Shown here in pieces: positions 36,001-48,000 of a stretch of 64,000 nucleotides of DNA. A program made the position numbers and the translations under genes. How positions within the stretch are numbered: the first letter of the stretch is position 1; every line of letters begins with the position of its first letter. The notes below the pieces were generated by a model. That model did not search any database. It was not told the DNA's origin and saw only the letters and a program-made list of their open reading frames with translations. The stretch comes from Saxidomus purpurata (taxonomy: Eukaryota > Mollusca > Bivalvia > Venerida > Veneridae): assembly GCA_022818135.1 (NCBI GenBank), contig JAFMSR010000019.1, forward strand, positions 30,803,679 through 30,867,678, written 5' to 3'.

Positions 36001-39000
36001 ATAATTGAAAATTTCTGATTTAGGTATCAACTGAATAATTATTAAGCCGGCATAACATTTTCATTCGGGTGTGTAGCAATTAGGAAAAAAACTTGTGTGT
36101 TTATGGAATGTTAAGCAGACATAACATGTTGATATAGAAATGTCGCATATTGTGACGTGACAGTCCTTTTTTTAAAAATGAACGCCGTTTTTTTTCTTTC
36201 AATAAAACCGTCCGTATGTCTTATGTTTTTTTTTTCAAAACGATGATGTTAAACAGTAATGTTTACTGTTAATGGAAACCACACAAATATATTAATAAAT
36301 GAAAAAAATGTTTATATCTCCAAATTGAAGAGTATGAAATACACTCGCTTTAAACATTCTCTAAATTATGTTAATTCGGCCAGTCATATATAAGTTCTTA
36401 AATTATTGTTACACTAACAAAAGGTGAATGAAGTATGATAGCTTGTATCTATTTATAGACACCCAGACCACGGCAGCCTCAGTTTGCACTAGCCAAACAT
36501 GTTACCATTATGGTGTATGTCGACCCGAAAGTAACAGTGTTGGCTATACATGCGCATGCCAACATGGATTTTCCGGACAGAGATGTGAAAGTAACCACTT
36601 AAGTTCTCTTCTACAGTGTAAAATGATAAATAAATGTATAAACATGTATTGAAAAATGCCTTATTTTAGCACAAAGAAATCAACATAGAGGCAATCTGTT
36701 ATAAATCGCTATCCAACCATTCATTATACAACAAACCTTCATAGATTATTGAATGTGTTACGGTACCGATAATGACTGAAATATATAGCTTAAACGTTTA
36801 GGCTAAGTAATAATACTTGCAATTATTCTATTATTGATGCTTTTGAATTAATTTAAGTTGACAGTGTTTTAGGGAATGCCTCTTTAAAAGTATTATATTT
36901 CAGAGAATGATCATTGCCACAACAACAATCCTTGCCGCAATAATGGAACGTGCTACACTTATTCTCACCAACCTTATTACAGATGTAACTGTCAAAGAGG
37001 ATATCATGGAAACGCCTGCCAATGTAAATGGTTTTCCTGATATCAGATATAGTTCATGGTAATATAAGAGCTACAGGTCATTTACACCGGAAGTGCGTAT
37101 GGAACTTTAATGCAATATTATACAATCCGCAGTTTCTTAGGGCAGTACGTCAGCGCGCTTGGAAGCTTATTTCGCTTAAGAGCTGCTCGCTCTCAGATTT
37201 TGGTAAAAAAATATTAAAGTTCTTCAAACTGTATGAAAATAACATATTTTAGAACATACAGTCATAAAAAGGTGCCAGTATAAATTCCTGTCAAGTATAT
37301 CTCTAGATTTGAAATAAAACGCTTCCAAACAATATAATAATGTTATTAATCAAGTGATTTCATATTGGCCTTGTTATTTGTCCGAGGGCGGTCGTATTGG
37401 CCCTCGGCCGAAGGCCTTGGGCCAATACGGCCACATTCGGACAAATAACAAGGCCAATATGAAATCACTTGATCAATGATAATTTTATTATTCAACTTTA
37501 CAATATTGGCTAAAAAAACAAGAATATAAATGTTCTTGTAACAATAACAATTTATTGTTGTATTTAACTTAGTAAAATAAGATATCAGCAAGAGTCTAAA
37601 AACAAAATGGCGTCGTTTAAAAATCTAACGGAAGTGACTTCTCCGTATTGACCCTCTCTTTTAAACCGATCAGAATGCTTGAATTCCATATTGGCCCTGT
37701 TTTCTCGTATTGGCCCTGCTTTTCTCATATTGGCTCAGTTATGGTTGGTACCAGCATTTTCAATCGATTTTTGCAAATTCCTACCTAGATTTTTACTTCT
37801 ATTGTTGATTCTAGCCTTTAGTTTTATATCTATGTATTAGTATGTCATTGTTTTAATTTTTATTTTTTTCAACGTCAACTGAGAGCGAGCAGCTTAAAAG
37901 GGGCACTTCCGACAAATCTAACAGATTATATTTTCCAAACATAAATAATGCGTTCAATGAACGTAAAATGATAAATAAAAACAAATTTAAGGAACAACAT
38001 ATATGGCAAACTGCATTATTTTACCATACATTATCAACATAGACACTTTCTGTAATAAATTGTTATCCACCCATAATTGTGTAACAACAACTTTACATAG
38101 ATTATTGAATAGTTTACAATACTGCAACATATTTTAAAACGCTGATTCTACCAATAATGACTGGAATTGAAAGATTAAACTTTTAAGTTTAGTAATAATA
38201 CTTTAATTCGACATATTTGATTTTATGAATCTGCATATCCTAACCTGCGTTGTTCTGGTAAGGATATGAAAGGGATCATACAGTCCCATAATGTCACATA
38301 GGGGTGTCAGACAGTTACTTGCCCTTGGTCGATAAGACGATAATCCAGTAACAGTAGTTTCCCTTCACACCAATATTGGTCATTGTATATACGGTTCTTT
38401 ATGGTCGCAAATATTTTTAACGGCGACGGCGTCACACCAATCATTTTCTTTTGATATTTGTCACTGTATATACGGTTTTTAATGGTCGCACATTTTTTTA
38501 ACGGCGACGGCGTAATATATATACGTATATACTATGGGCGGTCGAAAATGTCAAATCACTAAACGGTTAACCCCATTTCAACGCAGAATGCTCCAAAATG
38601 CAATAATTACTGATCGTTCGATTTTTGCGAGTGTATATACGTTATTTAACCGTCCAAAATTTAAATGACGTAACCAATCAGAAACGACGTTACAACGGTA
38701 GTGCGTTAGAATATACACTTAACGCACCTGAACAAGTTGGCTATAAATGATTGACACCTTCATGTATCTTTATGTGGACTTGGGGAAAGGTTAAGGTATG
38801 GTTTCTTGTTCACAGATATAGACCAGTGTGCAGCTGATCCTTGCCCTCGCGGATGGACGTGTCATCGTCAAGGTTCAACGCACAGTTGTAAATGTATAAA
38901 CCAACAGGTCTGCGACAATAACATACACCAAGGTAAACATTTTCATTATGTTTGTTAGAAAATATCTTCCACAGAATGCCTTATTTTAATTTCGTCTTCC

Positions 39001-42000
39001 AAGGAATCTTCTACGCCTATCTTTCAGTCCCGATAATGCATAGTTGTTTATTACTTTTAATGAGATATTCCGTTATGCTCAATGGCCTCAGTTACTTAAA
39101 GAGGCACGCATTATATCTAGCAGATTATTATTTACAAGCATAATTAATGTGTTCAATGAACGTAAAAAGATAAACAAATACTATTTTAAAGAACAACATA
39201 TATCGAAAAATGCCTCATCATAGCACAAATAATCAACATATAGGCATTCTGTAATAAATCGTTATCCATCCATTAATTGTACAACAACAATTTAACATAC
39301 GTAATTGAATGTTTTACGGTACTTTAACATATTTGATCGATGATGACTGGAATGTACAGATTAAACTTGTAGGTTAAGTAACAATACTTCTATTACTTAT
39401 GTTTTAATATAATTAGACACCAGTTTTAGAGAGTGCCTCTTTAATGGGTACGACTTTCTTTTCAAACCCTAAAGTAAGGTTCGGAAACAACTACCTATAA
39501 AGAGAAGAAACTACCAAAAACTGAAGATTCGTGGCAAAATTCACCCACGAACGAAATCGACTATTATTGGTTTTCCATGAATATTTATGTTTTCACAGTA
39601 TTCAAAATAGATTTTTATGAACAACTGAATAGGGGGCAAGGTTACTTTCGGGACAAAAATGTCAGAAAAAATATATTTTTAGTCACAAAGCTTAAAATCT
39701 TGGTCAGGCGGAAAATTTTTATCCGGCGATTGACAAAATCGTGTTTAACTTTTAGTTAAATGTAATGTTGATAAAATAATGTAGGATAGGTCAATTGAAA
39801 GTATTTCCTTTTCCCTTTTTGCAAAAGTTGTCAAACGCTTGAGATAAATAGAATCGAACATTTTAAAGCACTTCATTTAGAAATATTAGCGATCAAATTA
39901 TTATAATGATATTAATAATTTAATATACATGTATTACTCGATTGTTTAATAAAAAAAGGTATATTATGTCCATGTCCTCAATTACACCCTTTCTTTCATA
40001 TTCTAGTGGACCATTGTGCAAGCCAACCATGCCAACATTACGGGAGATGTATGAACACTACAGAGGCTCCATACTTTAAATGCTCTTGTCGATATGGGTT
40101 CACGGGTGCGACGTGTCAAGGTAAGGCTGTTACCGATATAGGTTCACAGGTAAGACGTGTCAATGCAAGGCTGTTATCCATAGAGGTTTACAGTGTCAAG
40201 ATACGGCTTTTACCGATAGGGGTTCACATTTGAGACGTGTCAACATAGACTTTGCTAAGACGTGTCTCCTGCCTCTTGGTGATATTGATACACGAGTGAA
40301 ACGTATCAGGCTCTTTATGGTGAAGCTGTCGGTATTATGATCTCACTGCTAAGAAATGTCGAGATAAAACAGGTGCACAAACAATTAACTACAGAAGCTG
40401 AAAAATTATTCATAATGCAAACTTTTTAAGGTAGTAGTAAAATGATGCATACATGTAAACAGGAAACTAAAATATGTAAAGTTTCCATTTGAAAAGTGGT
40501 AGTGAAAAACGTAAATAGAAACATATATCAACTATGCAAAATAGTTAACCCTATGTTTTAGTTAATATTATCAATTATACTAGTAATATATTTATTTACT
40601 TATCGGGGTGGTCCCTTGGGATGATTGCGTAACCGAAGGATCAGGGTTTCGAGTCCCGGTCAACCTGTACATTTATCTCACCCTGTAACATTTGCCGCCC
40701 AACGAGGGGCAGTGTCAGAATGGCTTGGGCAGTCTTGCGACGCTGTCCGAATGTTTGGGCAATCCAGCGACGCTTGCAATGATAATTTAATTGCCCGCAG
40801 TACTTGTGTCCTGATATTCAAGGAAGAATTTCCAGCTTCGCAGGGGTGTATGTCACGGTACGTACATCTTCATATAAACACAAAAACACGCTGAATAGTG
40901 AATACCACAAAGACAACACAAATATGTGGACGTCAACATAAAGCTACGGTGTACTCAACAAGACATAAACAAAAACATGACGAAAACGTATGCAGAGACA
41001 TCTGTTCTGATCTTTTGTTTTTATCTTTCGTTATGTATTGTCACCATTTAATAGTACTGTATTTATTTTTCTTTCAATAAGAGAGGCATCGTTAAAAGCA
41101 AGCCGTGCGTATTTCAAATGTATGTCTTTCTAAGTAAATGAGAACTGCAATTATAAATTCGTGTCCGAGAACAATGGCACCTGCATTAAGGATTTTAACA
41201 ATCGATTACCTTGGCTACAAAGTCTGGCAGATCAAGACGACATCGGGCTAGACTACGACAGCCCTACCTCAAAGGTGAAGGTCACAATTATCTGAAGTTC
41301 TAATCAGCTTTAGGCCGACGATGTTAAGACTGTAACTTTGTCATGCAAGAGAAGGATTAAAATAACGGCACTTGCATATGGACGACAGAACCCAGTCAGT
41401 CAAAGGTAAGTTTACATTATAGTTTGAAGGTACATAGATCCTGTTAAAGCATATACGCTCACAGTTTCAAGTGAAAAGCTTAACTTTGTCCAAGCATTGA
41501 TAGGATATCAAAACATGAATTGTAGAAGTAAATGTCTAGCACATCAAGACGACATGTGAGGCAGGAATCACGCCTAGCAAATGTGCAAAGATCACATTTA
41601 GAAGTTGGTTGAAGGTTTAATTAACGGAACCGCTACGCTATATGAATATTTGCACCATCGAAATCTGTGACTAGTAACTTTGTAGCTGAAGGATTTGAAA
41701 TAATTTGGCCAATTTCAAGCAGCATCAACCACTTCGACGTGCAAGACCACATCCTGCCATGCGTCAAGGTCACACTAGGTTTGAAGTAATGTTAGCCTTT
41801 ATATGAATATATGCACGATTCGTGTCTTAACACCGTCATGCATTAAAGAAATTTAAAATCTTGGCCAAAAATTCCATTGCAAATCAAGACGACGGTCGCG
41901 TTAAAGACCACGACCTAGTCGGAAGGTCAAGGTCACATTAGTAGTTTGAAAGCGATATTTAGCTAGAATCTTTATATTAGAAAATAATTTTATTCATGTC

Positions 42001-45000
42001 GGAAGGAACTGCCAAATGTCTTGAAGAGAATTTAAAAAAACCTTGGCCCAAATGTACCTTGCACATGCAAGACATTTGTTAAACCGAAGACCTACATCCC
42101 TACTACAAGGTCAACGGCCACATGTTAGATTTTGTAGCTAATGGTAATCCTGTAAATATCCGCATACATTTGTATCAGGAAAACAAACTTATTATGCTTT
42201 GAAGTTTTTATAATAATATGGACAAACTTGCACTATTAAGCGGTATTACTGGCCGAGAAAGTATAAAGTCCCTACACTTAAAGTAAGGTTAACACTTAAT
42301 GTTTGAAGGTAACGACGTATATATGATGTTTACTAGTCATGATGGAAGGATTTTAAAGTTACATAGACATTTATTTAGCCATTCAAGAAAGCGAAAAGAC
42401 GCAAGAGCACCTCTTTTTGTGCTATTCGTCATCTTGGGGACAGTATTATTCTTTCAATTAGAAGGATCGTTAAAGCGTATTAATGTTATCTTTTCAAGAA
42501 AATGTTAACTACATTCTACTTGTCATTGCAATGGTGGTTGCAAGTTCTAACAACGATCCGGTTCAAAAGCGCAGATGTAATAGGGGCTACGCCGAAAAGC
42601 ACAGTAATAAGTAAAAAACAGTTTTTGAACTCGACAGGAATCGGAGACGACGTTGTATCTTTTAAAAAACAACTCATGGTTATGTTTATTTGTATGAAAA
42701 AAATTGACAAAACGTATTATCATTGCTTGTATCTACGTAAATTCCTGAAGATGCCGTATTTTAATTTCAATATCTGTGAAAAAAATAAGATTCTCCAAAT
42801 TGATAATATTTCAAAGCAGCGAAATTAGAAGTAAATTTTCAGGAATCGTAACCTTTCAAACCGTCAATGAAAATGAACAAGTAGAACTGTCTAAAATGTC
42901 CAGGTTTGAAAACAATGTTGGTCTGGGTTGGAACCTTTAATCGGATAATACCGCGTGAAAAAGGTTATATTAAAATATTCAATTGCTTTTGTCAGTCTGA
43001 CATGAATGGTTTATAATTTTAGACGCAAATAGATCTTATCTTACAATATTAATCATGTATGGTATAACTTCAAAGTTAATTATACGAGAATGATAATAAT
43101 TTACTGACCAATGTTATACTGGTCAAGTATTTCGAGTACACGGGATTAAGATTGTTCCTTCAGGGACGGTTACGGACTTTAATTCACCAACTTTGGGAGT
43201 AACTTTAAAGTATTTAGCGGCAAGCTAGCTGCAGTCGGGAGAGCATTCGTTCAAGGATGTCGTCTGTCTTGGTGCATTTAAGTTGCTCACCCTTTTGGAT
43301 CACAATTGGCAAACCCTCTTACTGCTAAGATAACACGTGTCAGGACTTAGTTACTAAAAATCTAGGTATAAACAGGTCTTTCATTGATACTCTAAAAACG
43401 CGCCTACAAACGTGCTGAAAGCCGATACGATCGTTGTTTAGTTTTACATTGCATAATGTACCTACAATTTTATTAAAATTACTTCAGTATTACTAAATTA
43501 ACTATATATGTTTACAATTGTGTACATTCTTTTCTGTATCTAAACAAAATATTAAACAAATGTTTCTTCAGTATTTTAAACATTATTAACTTCTTTGAAT
43601 ACTAAAGCAACGTACATGTATAAATGTTTACAAATGTTTCTTCAGTATTTTAACAATTGTGACTTCTTTGTATACTTAAGTAACGTATAAATGTTTACAA
43701 ATGTTACTTCAGTATTTTAAACATTATGACTTCTGTGTATATTAAAGTAACGAAAAACTGTTTACAAAATAATAAAATGTTATTTTAAACATTAAGACTT
43801 CTTTATATACTAAAGTAACGTATAAATGTTAACAAATGCTACCTCAGTGTTTCAAACATTATGACTTCTTTGTATACTAAAGTAATGTATAAATGTGTTT
43901 CTTTATGTAAAGCGATTTAGATAAACCAAACTAGTAATGATAATACAAATTTGAATAAAGCTACAGTTATAAGTCAAGGTACAAATATGAATGTAGATAC
44001 AAGTATAAATGAGAGTAAAACTATGACTTGAGGCACAAGTATTAAATTTAATAAATTGTAATAATTAAAATGGAAGTTTCGATTTTCAGGAAGTCGTGTA
44101 AGTTGACAAAAAACCTTTGAAGGGATAAGACCTTATATAACTTACATTGTAAATTGTTATTCTGAAACATGCTTTCTTTTCCAGATTTCAACCATTGCCT
44201 GTCTTCCCCTTGTCCCGATGGAACTGTGTGTCAGCCTACAGCTTATGGTGCTGGATACCATTGCAAATGTACAACAACAGCAACGTGTCAAGGAGGTGAT
44301 TAAGAATTTGTTCTTAGAGGAAATTTGTAGTGGTTTGCATGCAATACATATGGTATATGACCCATGTAGCTGCATTTTGGTAACCAGAGTGCATTTATTA
44401 TATTTCTGTCATTGTATCCTTCCTTAAGTCCCATAAGCACTTTTTATGTTACTTTACATATAGCAAGAAAGATATCTTACCGGCGAAATTGACTGTAATG
44501 TGTCCGAAAAAAATACCTGACGTTGTTGGAAATACATGCTGTAAAAGTAGCGCAGTATTTTTTTCAATGGGACATGCTGTCTGAATTTTTTTCGTGAAAA
44601 AAAAATAGAACACAGTGTATCATTATTCTATCTGTGATGATCTAAAATGCTTATGAGGCTTTATAGAGCAGTATATGTGATTTACTACATGAAAATATTA
44701 TAATAAATGTTATATTGATCTTATTATTCTTTTGCAGTAAAACAATGTGAAGCAAATCCATGTCAAAACAATGGTCAGTGTGCGCCAACTACCACTTCGC
44801 CATATTATCATTGCACGTGTCTTGCCGGGTATTCAGGAAACCACTGCCAAAGTATTAATAAATTACCCCAAATTGTGTTGAATCTGTATATAGTAATAAC
44901 TATTTGTTGAAATGTGTGTTGAATCTATATATAGTAATAATAATGTATCGAAAATTGTGCTGAATCTAAGTATATATAAAAAGCGTGATAAGAAGAAATT

Positions 45001-48000
45001 AAAGCATTTTTGTAATAAAAAGTTGTAATACTGTTTAAAACTAGCAAGTATCTTAATATAAAATGTCTGGGTAAATTTCAGAAAGTGCATGTATAAATAT
45101 TTTTGAAGAAATTCAATGTGAAAACTTAAATTTCAAGATCAAAATTTTAAATCATTTTTTGGCAACTTGATTTCTAAACATCTACGTACTTTTGATATTT
45201 TTCATAATCTATATATTACAATGTATTTATTTATAATTTTTATAATGTTTTAGCCAATAATTTGACACACACCTTTAAAACATTAATTTTAATTAGTTAA
45301 TCTTATTTACACTTTGTGACATCAGATCTGTCGGGTACAAAATATCTATCCACAGTCTGTCACAAGAAGCAAAATATATGTATGAAAAATTATTTACTGA
45401 TATGTCGACAAAAGAAACACAAGTTTTAGTTTGGTGACTTATAATTAAATGAACCTTACTTAATTATAGGTCATGCATGTAGCCTACATCATTGCGGCCA
45501 TGGAACTTGTATCAAAACGACCAGTAGTCCTTACTATAAATGTAATTGTCAACTTGGTTTCAATGGATACCAGTGTTCAAGTGAGTTTTTAATTTTAAAG
45601 CTGCTCGCTCTCAGTTGCCGTTGAAAAAATTAAAATTTTCAAAAAATGACATACTAATACATAAATATAAAACTAAAGGCTAGAATCAACAATAGAAGTA
45701 ACTAGAGCTATCGCTAAATGTGATTAATACCCCCGAAAGACTGCTTTATAAACTGAGGAAGTTCGTAGTAACAGAATACCTTGCAAAAAAAAAACTAAAA
45801 TAGAGATATTGTTCTTGGTAATAACTCTGTAATTAGTCAAGATAGAGTTATGGTTCCTGTACACTGCACTTCCTCTCATTGTGCTGGACCATTGTATCAA
45901 GTTGTAATGCATTCAGACCAGTAGTTTTCAAGTTACGCTCTATGACAAGGTAAAGTAAAAAAGGGCAATAACTCAGTAAATACTCAAGATAGAGTTATGG
46001 TTCCTGTGCACTGCACTTCCTCTCATTGTGCTAGACCATTGTATGAAGTTGTATTGAATTCCAACCAGTAGTTTTCAAGTAATGCTCCGGACAAGGAAAA
46101 GTAACAAAGGGCAAAAAACTCTGAAATTAGTCAATAAAGAGTTATGGTTCCTGTGCACTGCACTTCTTCTCAATGTACTTGACCACTGTATGAAGTTGTA
46201 TTGAATTCCAACCACTAGTTTTCAAGTTATGCTCCGGACAAGGAAAAGTAACAAAGGGCAATAACTCTGTAAATACTCAAGATAGAGTTATGGTTCTTGT
46301 ACACTGCACTTCCTCTCATAGTGCTAGACCATTGTATGAAGTTGTATTGAATTCCAACCAGTAGTTTTCAAGTAATGCTCTATGACAAGGAAAAGTAACA
46401 AAGGGCAAAAACTCTGTAAATACTCAAGATAGAGTTATGGTTCTTGTACACTGCACTTCCTCTCATAGTACTGGACCATTGTATCAAGTTGTATTGAATT
46501 CCAGCCAGTAGATTTCAAGTTATGCTCCGGACAAGGAAATGTAACAAAGGGCAATAACTCTGTAATTACTATAGATAGAGTTATGGTTCTTGTGCACTGC
46601 ACTTCTTCTTATTGTGCTTGACCATTGTATGAAGTTGTTCTGAATTCCAACCAGTAGTTTTCAAGTTTTGCTCCGGACAAGGAAAAGTAACAAAGGGCAA
46701 TAACTCTGTAATTAGTCAAGATGGAGTTATGGTTCTTGTGCACTGCACTTCTTCTCAATGTGCTTGACCATTGTATGAAGTAGTATTGAATTCCAACCAG
46801 TGGTTTTCAAGTTATGCTCCGGACAAGGAAAATGCAACGGACCGCCTGACCGACCGACCGACCAACCACCGGGTGACTCCTATATACCCCCCCCCCAAAC
46901 TTCGTTTCGGGGGGATAAAAATCTAGGTAGGAATTTGCAAACATCGCTTGAAAATGCTGGTTTTACGGCACCGCTACACTATATGTTTATATTTAAATTT
47001 CAAAAGCGTTTGCAACGTATTATTTCAAATATACAGATATGCTTTACAGTAATTTATACTGGAACCTTCTTATATGACTATATGTTCAAAAATATGTTAT
47101 TTTCATACAGTTTGAAGAACTTTATTTTTTCACCAAAATCTGAGAGCGAGCGGCTTTAAATTATCAGATTTCAGTACCTTGTTTGTTTCTCCTATAAAAT
47201 TATTGGTATTATTGATATAATCAATTCATTCGTTTTAATATCAAGATGTTTCACAAACTTATTTAATATAGATACATGTAATATGCACGTATTGTATTAA
47301 GTGAATAAGTCATTAAAGTGAACAACAAATATCACTATTTGAGCGCCCTTCCCAGCTGGCCCCGATAGTCATATTTTTTCAGAATTGTTTTCTTTTCTTT
47401 TCTTTTGATGTTTAGATAGGAAACTAATCTCCTAGAAATAAAGAGCATTTTTCTATAAAGAACAAACTGTATTAAACTATATCACTAGATTAAAATTGAT
47501 TATAATGTAAAGTTTAACATAAAACTTGGTTTAACTTACCTATTGCTTAATATATTTTTCATGATCTAGTTCAGAGCTGTCCGCCCGGCAGATGTCGAAA
47601 TGGAGGCACATGTACGTCTCTCGACCACACCCCTTACTATCATTGTACCTGTCCACCAGGATTCAATGGAAGAGCGTGCCAACGTAATACTATTTCTTAT
47701 TCCTCTGCACAGATATGAGTCAGTTCGTGTGACAAAATAGTATTCTTTATAAACATCGATATACGTACAGAACTTTTTTGTAGTTGACTTTAGATCTGGT
47801 AAAACAACGTCGTGTTCTACGTAAATGAATAAAGTTGCATGTGTTTAATTTAATAACTATACAATCATATAACTATCAAAGATTAAACAATGCATTAAAG
47901 TTATATTACCTGTCAAAATGGCTATAATAATCTTAAAACATAGTACATACTTCACAAACGTGTATTTTTAAATTTAACAGTCAAAAACGATTTAACATTT

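Noticed and set aside
44157..44427. Frames on both strands around exon 9
   Set aside because: Shadows in other frames; the EGF frame is fixed by six Cys and matching splice phases.
46800..47159. 119-codon plus-strand frame
   Set aside because: It crosses the border between the pearl-like element and the M2 MITE; no domain.
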